A stretch of 64,000 nucleotides of DNA from Pyrus communis (Eukaryota; Streptophyta; Magnoliopsida; Rosales; Rosaceae). Below the pieces are notes generated by a model, which worked only from the letters and a program-made list of their open reading frames with translations, had not been told where the DNA came from and ran no database searches. The stretch is from positions 19,114,088-19,178,087 of the forward strand of contig NC_084811.1 in the NCBI RefSeq assembly GCF_963583255.1, written 5' to 3'. Positions 12,211 through 24,181 of the stretch are shown here, in pieces. The position numbers and the translations under genes are program-made. Position 1 is the stretch's first letter; each line of letters starts with the position of its first letter.

Positions 12211-13184
12211 TTTATAACCTAACTATTGATTGAAGATTAATTTTGGGCAAATCAAATTATTTTTTGGCTTTTAGACGTTTAACCTCTCCATTGGTGATGA
12301 CCTTAATGGTGAAAGAGGAACCAAGGTTGGTCATTTAGGTGGTGCTAGCAAGGGCGGACCCACATAGGGACCTGGGAGGTCTCAGGACCCGTCGACGATC
12401 CTAAATCGTTGCTATAAATTTTCCGAGGACCCCTCGTACTCGAGCATGAGGTCTATGCAGGTTATAGGTTGCAGATTGCAATGGTTGTCTTCTTCTCGGA
12501 GAAGATGACCACGCACGGAGAAGAAAGAAAATAGGGACCCTTCCTGCCTCTCTCCTCCTTACTTCTGCCATGGTCTCATCCGTCGGTGCCACCCATTTCT
12601 CCTCCAACCTTTCTCTATCGTCTGGCGGGGGCAGTATATAAGCCCAAATTTCCCCAAATTATTTCAACCATCTTAGTAATTTTTCTTATAGGTGAAATTT
12701 TCTTCATAAGGTTAGTAAGATGGATATGATCTGTCATGGGTTGGTGAAATTTGGGGGTTGAGCTACCATGGCTTCGGGAGAATGGGGAGGGAGGCGGTTG
12801 ATGGAGGTATGGCAGTTTTGTTCTTAATGAGAGAGAATGCGGATGTTTGGAAACTAGTAAAAGAGAAAAATGGTGTGTTTGGTTAGAAAGATAGTGGAAG
12901 TTTTGAGAGAGTTTTATTTGACCGGTGTTTTAAATTTAGTAGTTTATATTAGATATTCAATAACTTAGGTTAACTTAGGAAACCTTGAATTATGATTTTA
13001 TAATTTGTAATATTGTTTTACATATGATTTTTAAATGAAATGTATTATATTTAAATTTTCAATGTTATTTTTGTTTATAAATTTTTTGACCCTTGTAATT
13101 GGAATCCCGAGTTTAAAAGCCTAAATCCTCCATTGATAGCTAGGTGTTTGGAAACCTCCCTGACATCTTAAGCCAATTGTTGAG
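12211..13184. other. Intergenic DNA, probably a decayed repeat
   Basis: The stretch around 12351-12400 (GGGCGGACCCACATAGGGAC) and the end near 13085-13125 resemble termini of common plant non-autonomous transposons, but no clean terminal repeats or target duplication were found. No supported gene. Confidence 0.4.
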
Positions 13185-13380
13185 GATATTAGATAGCTGG
13201 ACTCTAAATTTCAATACATTAGTTGGAAGCAAATCTTTATAGTAACAAATTTTGTGACGGATGAGTTAGCGCAGAGAGAGAGAGAGAGAGAGAGGATATT
13301 AGATAGCTGGACTCTAAATTTCAATACATTAGTTGGAAGCAAATCTTTATAGTAACAAATTTTGTGACGGATGAGTTAGC

Positions 13381-13437
<57 letters not shown>

Positions 13438-13511
13438 CCAACAAATCTTTATAGTAACAAATTTTGTGACGGATGAGTTAGTACACTGAGAGAGAGAGAG
13501 AGAGAGAGAGC
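13185..13511. repeat. Tandem repeat with GA microsatellites
   Basis: A 110-bp unit starting GGATATTAGATAGCTGG is present at 13185-13294 and again from 13295. A third partial copy starts near 13440. Each copy ends in a (GA)n run: about 22 bp at 13273-13294, about 52 bp at 13383-13434, and about 23 bp at 13488-13510. It lies about 180 bp beyond the 3' end of the CML gene. Confidence 0.93.
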
Positions 13512-13686
13512 GAAATAAATTAAAAGAAGATAAGAGAACAAATGTGGTTTGAGATTGATTAATCCAAGCCGTCAGATCCTCTGATCATTTCAATATTTTC
13601 AAGATACCGTTAAAAACCATACATTCATTATCCCGATCGAAATTAACAAAAAGAAAATCAAAAGGCCTAAAACATCAGGATCGTCT

Positions 13687-14358
13687 TCATCTCTGAAACT
13701 CCATCATATGAGCAAACTCCTCAAAGCACACGAATCCATCCCCGTTCTTATCAACCCCTGCTATCATGCGCCCGCACTCCTCTAACGTGCACCCTTCGTC
13801 GCCGATTGCCCTGAAAAAGCTCAAAAGCTCCTCCGCCGATATTTTTCCATCGTTATCCGTGTCAAACACTTCAAACGCATCCCGCAGTTCCGAGTCGGCA
13901 GCTGGACCGGAAACCGGCCCGACCTGGTTTAACACAGCCTCGAGGCTGATTGAACCGTTACCGTCTCGGTCCACCTCGCTTAGCATCAACGTCACCTCCT
14001 CTCGACTCTGCGGGTCGTTACCGAGCCGGCACAGAAGAGCCTCGAGTTCTTTCCTCGACACCACTCCATCGTTGTCTCGGTCTATAAGTTTAAACGGTTG
14101 CGCCATGTCGAGCTGCAGATCAGCCGATAACTCGGACCACTCACCCGATCTTTCGGGCAAAACGCTGGTGGGCGTGGTTACACCGCCGGCGCCGGCCCCG
14201 AGCTTGTGGATTGTGTATGAGGAAGAGGATGACGAGGCAGACGCCGTTTCGGACCCGAACGACGGCGGTTCGGAGCGAGATACGGCGGACCGGTCCTTCT
14301 TAGACCGGAAGAGGCGTTTCGGACTGAGATTTTTGGAGCTAATTTTGATGAACGTCAT
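13687..14358 (-). CDS. CML36: Calmodulin-like protein, CML35/CML36 type (223 aa)
   Basis: This is a calcium sensor with a serine-rich N-terminus and four EF-hand loops: residues 93-104 (DRDNDGVVSRKE), 130-141, 166-177 (DTDNDGKISAEE) and 203-214 (DKNGDGFVCFEE). The second loop has Ala in position 12, where a Glu normally chelates calcium, so it may bind weakly. It is intronless. The start at 14358 is chosen because the first residues, with the basic KRLFRSKKDRS stretch, resemble the N-terminus of Arabidopsis CML35/36. The frame stays open upstream to an ATG at 14517, which would add 53 Pro/Ser-rich residues. The gene number (35 versus 36) is a family-level guess. Confidence 0.88.
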   Translation of the reverse strand: MTFIKISSKNLSPKRLFRSKKDRSAVSRSEPPSFGSETASASSSSSSYTIHKLGAGAGGVTTPTSVLPERSGEWSELSADLQLDMAQPFKLIDRDNDGVVSRKELEALLCRLGNDPQSREEVTLMLSEVDRDGNGSISLEAVLNQVGPVSGPAADSELRDAFEVFDTDNDGKISAEELLSFFRAIGDEGCTLEECGRMIAGVDKNGDGFVCFEEFAHMMEFQR

Positions 14359-14563
14359 GATTGAAGATGAAAACCCAGCTGGGGGAAGAAGTTGTAGATA
14401 GAGATAGGATAATAATGGTGATGATGAAGATGGAGAAGGAGGAGAGACAAAGGGAAAGATAGGAGGCAGAGAGGAAGGGAGTGGGGGGTTAAATGGTGGG
14501 AATGAAGGCACTGCCATAGCAATTTCCAGGAAGCTTCGTGGGGGAACCTTTTCAAGCAGCTGA

Positions 14564-14583
14564 TTTATACTTTGAATTATTGG
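14564..14583 (-). promoter_or_regulatory. Putative core promoter of the CML gene
   Basis: On the minus strand a CCAAT motif (14579-14583) lies just upstream of TATAAA (14564-14569), about 205 bp before the chosen start codon. The intervening leader is CT-rich, as is common in plant 5' UTRs. Confidence 0.5.
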
Positions 14584-14807
14584 GATTTCCTAACCCATTG
14601 GGAGATTTTTAGTGGCTTAGCACTGCTGTAAGCCTGTGATTGGTTTACTCAAATACTTTAAAGTTGATCACACGATGTATAATGAACAGATAGAATATAA
14701 GATTATTACGATGTGTGAGAGGATCCGAAGAGGATATTTATCCTTGTTTAACTTTTTCTGCCACAGTAATATTTTCATGAATTAAATTGGTTTATTTATG
14801 ATACTTT

Positions 14808-14957
14808 GTATTACAGTTTATTGATATTCGTTTTTACTTATAAATGATGGTCGTATGTTCGATTTTCGTTAAATACGAATTTGAACTATGTTATTTTTAG
14901 TTTATTATGCGACTAAACCCGACTCCTCCTAAAATATAATATCAATTGTTAAAAAAA
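14808..14957 (+). mobile_element. Diverged tRNA-derived SINE
   Basis: It aligns along its length with the reverse complement of the SINE at 28653-28828. The shared parts are the 5' part (GTATTACAGTTTATTGATA), a box-B-like GTTCGATTTTCG, the central AATTTGAAC segment and a 3' A-run at 14950-14957. It is diverged and has no clear target duplication. Confidence 0.65.
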
Positions 14958-15394
14958 TGATTTATTCCTCTCTTTTTTATTTATTCTTAATCTTATATTG
15001 TTCCCTCCAGAATAATCTTTATTTAGCTTTATTTTGACATCTTTTGAAATTTGAAACAATCACCGTCTTCAATTAATTACTTTATGTTGTGAAATACTAG
15101 ATCAAAAAGTATGAAATTGTGTCATCGCTATTGTTGGTCTTCGTACAATAATACATTCACATGTGTAAGTTTTTTTTTCCATGATAATTGAATCAAAACA
15201 TCATGTGACGGTAAATTCATTTCATATAAGTCATTATTATAAAATAGACATAATAAGAGCAAGCTCCACAAGTGTAACTTCTCAACTACAAGTTTGTTTA
15301 TTTATGCGGCACGGCACTAGTAATTTCCTCTTACAGAACATCATATGTCATTTCAAAATTCCATAGACATTTGTTTATGATAATTACTTGAAGT
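14958..15394. other. Intergenic DNA, nothing recognised
   Basis: AT-rich sequence without a credible coding frame or repeat boundary. It ends at the target duplication of the old solo LTR. Confidence 0.5.
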
Positions 15395-16040
15395 TCACCT
15401 GATACACCCCGACCCGGAATATCCATTAGGACCCCAAATCGAGGCGTGTTGGCCGGCACTAGGAAGGTGACGAAGCTGTAAGGTATGATAATGTATAAAA
15501 TATGAATAAATTAAAATCTAAAAGTGTCTAAGTACAAGAGTGCTCGGTGAGCAGGTCTGGACCCATTTCACGCGTGATACAGAGCATAGGTATAGTACCG
15601 TAAGGTAAGATAATAATTATACCATTAAAAGAAGCCACATGTACTGGGAAGTGTCACAAATCCTCGTCAATACGGAAACTCTGCTGCTAGTACCTGGAGG
15701 GATACATAAATAGAAAATGTGAGTGAGTGATCGAAACAAGGATTTTCAAAATCCTTTCCATTATCAAAGGTAGTAACCCCTCGCCGTATGACCTGTATAA
15801 TTTCCAACAAATCATACTACATAAAAGTATGAAATCAAAAGTATACTAATAGTAAACCCGGAAATATACCATTATCCAGCATCTCAGTAGCAATACAAAT
15901 AATCACGTACTTAATAACCCATACTAGCATGTAAGTCAGAATCACCTATGATGACCTGTACAACTGTATACATATCACATCAATCAATACTAGCACATAA
16001 GTCGAAGTCACCTATAGTGACCTGTACGACTTATCCATAT

Positions 16041-16280
16041 ATCATCAATCAATGCTAGTCAATAGCTAATTAATATGCTAGCCAATAGCTAATTAATATG
16101 CTAGCCAATAGCTTAATAACACGCTAGCCAATAACTCATCAACACGCTAGCCAATAGCCCATCAATATGCTAGCCAATAGCTCAATAACATGCTAGCCAA
16201 TAGCTCATCAACATGCTAGCCAATAGCTCATCAACATGCTAGCTAATAGCTCATCAATATGCTAGCTAATAGCTCATCTA
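16041..16280. repeat. Minisatellite inside the old solo LTR
   Basis: About ten imperfect copies of a 22-23-bp unit such as ATGCTAGCCAATAGCTCATC, with small variants (CTAATTAAT, CACGCTAGCC). Confidence 0.92.
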
Positions 16281-18135
16281 CCAAATCCTGCAAATGAGTC
16301 TGAACCACCAAGTCACCTATGAGTCAGAACCATCTAAAGTGGTCTGTACAACAGGCTGGCACCTATCTTGGATCCAAGATGAGCTTGTGGTGAAGGAGGT
16401 GAACGATCATGTGAAGGCTAGGCCCTGGCCACGGGCAGGAGCACTAACACCGGGATGCAGGTTTATAAGCTCTAACATATCTCAACACAATCATACTCAC
16501 TACTATCACTATCATCAACATGTACTCACCTGAATCTTACCTGGACGTCCGCAACATCATTTGGTACTTCAAAGCATTCATAATAATTAGGTTCAGGTAC
16601 TATACATATGAATATGCCATGATGTAAATATGAAATTCAACCATATATAATATTTCCAGATATATAAACATATATACAAATGGCATGAAATGCATAATTG
16701 TAACACCCTACACCCAAACTATTTACTTTCGAGAGTAATCATCAGTGATAAGTCCAAATAGATACTAATTAAATTAACTATCACTACTTACCTTTCCTTA
16801 CTTCAGTTTCTTAATTCTTTACATCTTAATTTATGACCAACATTTAACTACCAAAACCTAAGGTTAAATCTCACATTTTTCACCAATCTCCCTCACACTA
16901 CTCAATTCCTCAAACAAGGCTATTGTCTTAATTATTTAGTCTTGTTTATTGTATGGCTACATCTAACGTCTCGTTAGACTGCCTACGTACCCTAAACAGG
17001 GATCAAGCCATTCGTAGTTCACAATAATTAATTGTAGATGACATGTATATGGATATACTATGACATCTTCTAAACTCAACCATCTATTAGCACTTTAAAA
17101 ACATATACATATATATATATATATATATGACATGGCATGAAATGCTTAAATCAATTTAGAAGCATTTGTGGAACCATCAATTATATACATATGATAAAAA
17201 GGAAAAGATTCACTCACCTGGAGTCCAGGCTATGATTCACTAGCACGCATATCGAGGCGTCCCGAACGATTGGTGTCTGTGGCCAAGTCTAATTTGGCCT
17301 AGAAAGGCTCTAATTTTGCTAAAACCCAGCGAAACCCTATAATGTGGGTGTCTTCAATTTGACTCCATTGCAACTCCAACGTCCTCAAACTTGTTTGGCT
17401 TTGTTCCAAGTCTCAAAAGGATGCTATGGGTGGTGGTGATCGAAGGAATTACCTTCGGATTTGATGGGTTGTCACTACGAAGTCGTCGCACGCACCGGTG
17501 CATTTTTTCCCAAATTCAACTTTAATCTCCTCCAATTTGTTGTGGGAATGGTAGGAAGGGTCTAGATGATGATTAGGAGTGGTAGATCGACCCAATTCAT
17601 CAAAAAAAGGATGAAATTCGCCAGAGAAACCCACCAGCTACAACCGGGTCGCGGGTAGCACGGGTCGGGTTTATGTTTTGCTGCCATTCTCCTTCCCTCC
17701 TTTCTCTTCCTTCTCTTCCTTCTGGTTTGCCATCTTCTTCATCTCTCCTCCTCATTGGCTGCTCATTTCCCTCATTCCTCTTCCACGACTGGGCAGTTTT
17801 TGCCTTCTTTCTTTTTATTTTTCCTCTTCTAAATTTTCTATCACTCAAAATAAAATAGTAACCATATAATTATGAGAAATGTATGAAATAATAAATAGTG
17901 TCCTTACCCACGGACTTTTCGGATTTGTAGTTCCGTAAAACTTTAACCATAACTCCAAATTCACTTCTACTTGCACTTACACGTCTATAGCAATAAGCAC
18001 TACAAAAATACGCCAAGAAAATGATTCTTACGTGACACGACATGGCAGTCAACAAGAGTCAACATTTTGCCTCAAAGGGCATTTTCGTAACTTCACTTAT
18101 TAAAATTATAAAATTCATAATTTCTAGGGACGGGT

Positions 18136-20367
18136 TGACACACCCCGACCGAGATCGGAGCGTGCTGGCCGTCACACAAAGGTGACGTAGCCATGTGCAC
18201 GTGCGGAAGCTAATAAGTAGTAATATAAAAGTACGAATAAATTAAAAACTAGCATACAAGTACTAAAATGAGTGCTAGTTAGTGCGGTACAAATTCAGAG
18301 CAGGTCTAAAGCAGTCCAAATGAAACGACAACAATAGTACGCCCGAAGGCGACCCTACGATGTGGAGTGTCTGTCAGAACGCCGAAAAGCTCACAAGGGA
18401 AACCACCGCAACGGCTAAGCAACTAGAACCTGGAGGGGCGCAAAACAAAAGCGTGAGTGGGCAAAAACAATCTTTTCTAAAACCATTTACAAAATACTTT
18501 CTAACCCCTCGCCGTAAAACCTGTATACTTCCCAGAAAATAAACATATATACGTATGTGTAAACATGCAAAACATGCTCAAGGGTATACCAATCATGCTC
18601 AAGATATGCCATGCCACAATCTCAAGTGATATGCAAGTGCCCAGGTATAACCATATCAATATCATGTAATCTGGCAGCCGGAGTCACCTAACGTGACCTG
18701 TACGGCTGCATCTAGAGCTCAAATCTCAATCTCGATATCTAAACCTGCCCACGAGTCGGAACCACCTAAAGTGGTCTGTACGACAAGCCTGGGTGTAACA
18801 TATATATACGCTCTAGTGCTACGATCACGTGAAGGCTGTGCGAATAATCGCGGGTCACCTACGAGTCGGAACCACCTATTGTGGTCTGTACGACAGGCCT
18901 ATGCACCTAGCTTGGATCCAAGCTGAGCGTATGGTGCGGGAGGTGAACAACACGTGAAGGACTGTGCCCTACTCTGGGCGGGAGCACTAACACCGGGGGT
19001 GCAGGTTATGAGCTCTCTAAGCATCTCCAACCACTAATTAATGCAATCGTTAATTAACGCTTACCTGGCACTTACCTATGCCTCCACAGCACCCACATAT
19101 AAATATGTATATGCATGCCAGTATTAATAAATGTGATGATGCATAAACGATAATAATAATATGCATGGCATAAGGCAAATAACCCTTTTTAAATCAATTT
19201 CTGGGAATATAAATGTATATAGGTATATACGGAAAACAAAAGCCCACTCACTGGTATGTAGAAGGGTCGTAGCCCCCCTGCCTCGCGTGTGCACGCTCGT
19301 CCTCTGGGTACGTGTCACCTAAATGCGAAACAACTATAAAAACGTTAACTTTAAAGCACATAACCCGTTTCTCGTAATAACTTCTCATACATTGCTCAAA
19401 AATGGACAAATGAATATACCCACGTGCTCTACACAACCTCAGGGTCACAACCATATTTTTAGAAAAATTTTTGGACCCCGCACGCGCCCCCACGCGCCAG
19501 CACAGGCACGGACCCACGCGCCCCCCACGCGCGGCCACGTGCCAGGCACACTGACGGTGTCAACAGACGCCGTCAGGAATATTCCGTTAAACTGACGGAA
19601 TATTCCGTCAAATCTAACCGGATACCGTCACTGCCGTTAGGAATATTCCGTCAAACTTGACGGAATATTCCCCTTTCTTCTCCGGCCTACCCTCGCCGGA
19701 CTTCGGTCGCCGGAAACTGGGAAAAACTTTAAACTAACTATTCTCCTTCGTTTCTCAACCGTTTTCTATGATTCTTGGACCAAAAGAAAGCCCTAAACTA
19801 GTAGAATCACGTTGGACCACTTTTAAAGGCTAAAAGTTACGAAATCTTACCTGTGCAAACAACCAAAACCGGCCAACTTCGAGTAGGACGATCCCGACGT
19901 CCAATTTTGTCCAACGAAGCACTCCGAGGCTCCTTGGGACACCACCAAGCTACCTACGAGCTTAGAAATCCCAAAAACTCAACGTATAAATTTTGCATGA
20001 ACAGTACATAAATCGGGGCTTGTGAATTCGACGTGAAAACGTTGAGGTTCCTACCTGAAAATGCTATGGTCGTGCTCCCCTTGACCTCACGAGTTGAATG
20101 GTGTCCTTGGTTTCCTCGATCCGTGATGGTTTGGGTGGTTTTGGTGTTTGTCCGTACGTATGGTGATAATGGGAAGGAAGAGAGAGGCACGGGGGAGAGA
20201 GACAGAGGGAGGGTGAAGAGGGACAGTGTATGTGCAGGTGTGTGTGTGAGGCCCAAAGCTTGCCAACACCACACAAGGTAACCAAAAACAATAATACGAA
20301 AACCAACTAGGGGTAAAAAGGTCATTTCCTAAGCACGTTTCCGACATTTTCGGGACGGGATGTCACA
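18136..20367 (-). repeat. 3' LTR of the chromovirus (2232 bp)
   Basis: On plus it runs from TGACACACCCCG to GATGTCACA, almost identical to 25323-27553. Its GC-rich part contains repeated GGAATATTCCGTC motifs (19575-19670). Confidence 0.95.
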
Positions 20368-20384
20368 ACCTTCCCACCTTAAAA
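20368..20384 (-). promoter_or_regulatory. Polypurine tract of the chromovirus
   Basis: The minus strand reads TTTTAAGGTGGGAAGGT directly before the LTR start TGTGACATCC. Confidence 0.8.
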
Positions 20385-20425
20385 GAATTTCGTCCCGAAA
20401 TTCAAAACAACAACGCAGCAACCCC

Positions 20426-23400
20426 CTAGTAGTCAAAGAACAATCGAGGGTACAAATCCCTCATCCGATTCTCTGTCTCCCACGTAGCTTCTTCGACTGA
20501 ATGGTTCCTCCACAAAACCTTCACCAAATTCACTGTCTTGTTCCTCAAAACCTTCTCTTTCCAATCAATGATCGTCACCGGTTCCTCATCATACGTCAGA
20601 TCTGGGTTAATCTCAAGCGGTTGAGGAGGTATCACGTGAGATGGATCAGCAACATAGTGTCGGAGCATAGACACGTGAAAAACATTATGCACTCTAGCCA
20701 ACTCCGGGGGCAACTCCAACCTGTAAGCTACCTCGCCAACTCGTTCTGTGATCACGTATGGTCCGATGTACCTAGGACTCAGTTTCCCCTTCTTTCCGAA
20801 CCGCACAACACCTCTCCACGGTGAAAGCTTCAGAAATACCCAATCTCCGACCTCATATGTTCTGTCCGTAGCACGCCGATCCGCTAGACTCTTCTGTCTG
20901 TCCTGAGCTGCTTTCAGGTTAGACTTAATCACCTGAACATTCTGAGTAGTCTCCTCGACAATCTCTGGACCCACTAAAACTCTTTCGCCAACCTCTGACC
21001 AACACAACGGTGTGCGACAAGCTCTGCCATACAAGGCCTCAAATGGCGCCATGCCAATGCTCGAATGAAAACTGTTGTTGTAAGCAAATTCCATCAAATC
21101 CAACCGCTGGTGCCAAGCGTCACCAAACTGCAACACCGAAGCTCGCAGCATATCCTCCAAAGTCTGAATAGTTCTCTCTGACTGCCCGTCGGTCTGTGGA
21201 TGATATGCCGTACTATAAAGTAATCTCGTGCCCAAAGCTTCCTGGAAAGCTACCCAAAACTTCGATGTGAATCGTGGATCACGATCCGAGACAATACTCA
21301 CTAGGACACCGTGGTACTTTACAACCTTCGAAATGAACAACTCCGCTAAACGGCTCAGAGAATACTTCTCTCTCACAGGAATAAAATGAGCCGACTTAGT
21401 GAGTCGATCGACGATCACCCAAATGCCGTCAAAGCCATTATGTGTACGCGGGAGCTTGTACACAAAATCCATAGTGATATTTTCCCATTTCCACCCTGGA
21501 ACGGGAAGCGGCTGCAACAGCCCAAACGGCTTCTTCCTTTCTGCTTTAACTTGCTGACAAACAGCACATCTGCTCACATACTCGGCTATCTCCCTCTTCA
21601 TACCCGGCCAATAATAAAATGGTCGAATGGTATGATACATTTTCGTAGCTCCTGGATGCATGGCATAAGCCGAGATATGTGCTTCATCGAGAATTTCTTT
21701 CTTCAACTCCACACTCTTAGGCACGAACATTCTACCTTCTAGCATCAACATGCCATCCGAATCACGAACTCTGAGGTCTCGCCTCCTTCCTTGCTCTCGA
21801 GCTTGAATAAGTTCTTGAGTCTCCTGATCAGTTACTTGGGCTTCAAGCACCCGATCAACAAGTATCGGCCTAACTTGGAAATTAGCAAGTAATGCCACAT
21901 CTCGACCTTCGGCTTCTAGCCTTACCCCCGTAGTACGCAAGTCCACCAAAAGAGGAGCACGACTAGCGTACAACGCATTAATACGGCCCTGTGACTTCCT
22001 GCTAAGTGCATCAGCCACTACGTTCGCACGACCAGGATGATAATCAATCGTGCAATCGTAATCGCTGAGCAACTCCAACCACCTCCGCTGACGAAGATTG
22101 AGTTCCTTCTGAGTAAAGAGATACTGGAGACTCTTGTGATCCGTAAAGATCCTGCACTTTTCTCCGTAAAGATAGTGCCTCCACAACTTTAACGCAAAAA
22201 TGATAGCAGCCAACTCCAAATCATGTGTAGGGTAATTCCTCTCATGAGGTTTCAACTGCCGCGAAGCATAAGCAATCACCCTACCATGCTGCATCAATAC
22301 ACATCCCAAACCATTCAAGGAAGCATCGCTATAAACCTCGAAATCACCGCTATCTTCTGGGAGTGCCAAAACAGGTGCATGAGTGAGACAATGCTTCAAC
22401 CGTTGGAAACTCTGCTCACACCTATCATCCCACTCAAATTTAACATCCTTTCTCGTTAACCTCGTCAACGGCAAGGCAATCACCGAAAAATCCTTAACGA
22501 ACCTCCGATAATACCCTGCCAAACCAAGGAAACTTCTCACTTCGGTGACGGTTCGCGGTTGCTCCCAACTCTCTACCGCTGCAACCTTCTGAGGATCAAC
22601 CAAAATACCCTGAGCAGAAACGACGTGCCCCAAGAACGCAACTTGGTCTAACCAGAACTGGCACTTGCTAAACTTAGCATATAACTGGTGTTCCCTCAAC
22701 CTTTTCAACACCAAAGTAAGATGTCGAACATGCTCCGCTTTCGACTTAGAATACACCAGAATATCGTCAATGAAGACAATGACGAATCTATCCAAGTAAG
22801 GCTGGAATACTCGGTTCATCAAATCCATAAAGGCGGCTGGTGCATTCGTCAACCCAAATGGCATAACCAGAAACTCGTAATGACCGTAACGAGTCCTGAA
22901 CGCCGTCTTAGGGACATCATCCCTACTGATCTTCAGCTGATAGTAACCAGACCTCAAGTCTATCTTAGAGAACACGCAAGCACCTCTCAGCTGATCGAAC
23001 AAATCATCGATACGAGGCAATGGATAACGGTTTTTAATCGTCACCCGATTGAGTTGCCTGTAGTCGATGCACAGTCTCAAAGTTCCATCCTTCTTCCTCA
23101 CAAACAACACTGGAGCACCCCAAGGCGAAGTACTAGGCTGGATAAATCCCTTATCTACTAACTCTTGCAGCTGAACTTTCAATTCCCTTAACTCCGCAGG
23201 AGCCATACGATAAGGAGTTAAAGAAATAGGATTGGTACCTGGAATCAACTCAATGGTGAACTCTACGTCTCGATCTGGGGGTAACCCAGGTAAATCCTCA
23301 GGAAATACATCAGGGAAGTGTCTGACCACTCTCACATCCTCTATTCTGCTAGTAACAACCTCATCCAGCACCACATGAGCCAGGTACCCCTGACAACCCT

Positions 23401-24061
23401 TAGTTAACAACTTTTTCGCTCGTAGCGCCGAAATAACGCCATATTTCACCCCACTCTGCTCACCCACGAAGGTAACCACAGGTAGTCCAGGTCGGTGAAA
23501 CGTAACCACTTTCCCATAACAGTCAATGTTGGCACGATAGAAGTGCAACCAATCCGTGCCCAGAATCACATCAAAGTCCACAATATCTAACGGGATAAGA
23601 TCGGCTGACAAAGCAACACCCTCTACGATCACTGGACACCCCGGGTACACACAATCTACAACGCAACTCTCTCCCCTAGGCATAACCAACTCTAAATCAT
23701 ATCCTAGGGGTGTGGGGCGAGGTTGCGTCGCTTGAGCAAATGTATGAGAAATTACAGAATGTGTAGCTCCACAATCAATTAAGACTCTAGCAAAACAACC
23801 AAGAATGTTCAACGTACCCATAATCAAGTCTGGGTTGTTCTGAGCGTCCTGCAGAGAAATATTGTGAAGACGCCCCTGTCCCTGCTGACGCCCACCGCGG
23901 CCTCGGCTCGCCTGAACACCGCGTCCCTGAGCACCACGCCCCTGACTGGGCTGGCCTGACTGTCTCGAAGATCCTGCACTGCTAGTGGCAATCTCCCCCT
24001 GCTGATACTGTCCTCCCTGATACCACTGTGAACCACCCGCTGGGGCTGGAGGATACGGCAT
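20426..24061 (-). CDS. Chromovirus pol: protease, RT, RNase H, integrase with chromodomain (1211 aa)
   Basis: Domains, with approximate residues from the ATG at 24061: aspartic protease DCGATHS near 95; reverse transcriptase with [10 protein letters not shown] near 431; RNase H starting near 583 (DASLNGLG); integrase HHCC finger ([10 protein letters not shown]...CAVCQQ) at 805-840. The integrase catalytic residues are D in TMDFVYKLP (about 863), D in SDRDPRFTS (about 928) and E in TDGQSERT (about 957). A chromodomain at about 1140-1205 marks the chromovirus branch and usually guides insertion to heterochromatin. The true frame is open upstream from 24061 to 24181 and joins gag in the same frame across one UAG at 24182-24184. 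The first ATG is probably not a real start, because pol is normally translated as part of gag-pol. Confidence 0.93.
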   Translation of the reverse strand: MPYPPAPAGGSQWYQGGQYQQGEIATSSAGSSRQSGQPSQGRGAQGRGVQASRGRGGRQQGQGRLHNISLQDAQNNPDLIMGTLNILGCFARVLIDCGATHSVISHTFAQATQPRPTPLGYDLELVMPRGESCVVDCVYPGCPVIVEGVALSADLIPLDIVDFDVILGTDWLHFYRANIDCYGKVVTFHRPGLPVVTFVGEQSGVKYGVISALRAKKLLTKGCQGYLAHVVLDEVVTSRIEDVRVVRHFPDVFPEDLPGLPPDRDVEFTIELIPGTNPISLTPYRMAPAELRELKVQLQELVDKGFIQPSTSPWGAPVLFVRKKDGTLRLCIDYRQLNRVTIKNRYPLPRIDDLFDQLRGACVFSKIDLRSGYYQLKISRDDVPKTAFRTRYGHYEFLVMPFGLTNAPAAFMDLMNRVFQPYLDRFVIVFIDDILVYSKSKAEHVRHLTLVLKRLREHQLYAKFSKCQFWLDQVAFLGHVVSAQGILVDPQKVAAVESWEQPRTVTEVRSFLGLAGYYRRFVKDFSVIALPLTRLTRKDVKFEWDDRCEQSFQRLKHCLTHAPVLALPEDSGDFEVYSDASLNGLGCVLMQHGRVIAYASRQLKPHERNYPTHDLELAAIIFALKLWRHYLYGEKCRIFTDHKSLQYLFTQKELNLRQRRWLELLSDYDCTIDYHPGRANVVADALSRKSQGRINALYASRAPLLVDLRTTGVRLEAEGRDVALLANFQVRPILVDRVLEAQVTDQETQELIQAREQGRRRDLRVRDSDGMLMLEGRMFVPKSVELKKEILDEAHISAYAMHPGATKMYHTIRPFYYWPGMKREIAEYVSRCAVCQQVKAERKKPFGLLQPLPVPGWKWENITMDFVYKLPRTHNGFDGIWVIVDRLTKSAHFIPVREKYSLSRLAELFISKVVKYHGVLVSIVSDRDPRFTSKFWVAFQEALGTRLLYSTAYHPQTDGQSERTIQTLEDMLRASVLQFGDAWHQRLDLMEFAYNNSFHSSIGMAPFEALYGRACRTPLCWSEVGERVLVGPEIVEETTQNVQVIKSNLKAAQDRQKSLADRRATDRTYEVGDWVFLKLSPWRGVVRFGKKGKLSPRYIGPYVITERVGEVAYRLELPPELARVHNVFHVSMLRHYVADPSHVIPPQPLEINPDLTYDEEPVTIIDWKEKVLRNKTVNLVKVLWRNHSVEEATWETENRMRDLYPRLFFDY

Positions 24062-24181
24062 ATAGCCGCCTGAATACTGGGGATAGCCACCCTGGGAATA
24101 GGGATCCTGAGGGTACTGATACTGCCCCGGAGCATAAGGGACAGCATCACCCTGATAGTGGTAAGCACCACCTCGACCCGT

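Noticed and set aside
13766..14401. 211-codon plus-strand frame opposite the CML gene
   Set aside because: Antisense shadow of a GC-rich EF-hand gene; the EF-hand frame clearly explains the region.
16041..16280. CRISPR-like or origin-like iterons
   Set aside because: Contiguous imperfect minisatellite within an LTR; no spacers and no associated genes.
20087..20347. Several overlapping short frames in the chromovirus LTR, duplicated at 27273-27533
   Set aside because: Duplicated only because they lie in LTRs; composition is low-complexity and there is no start context or domain.
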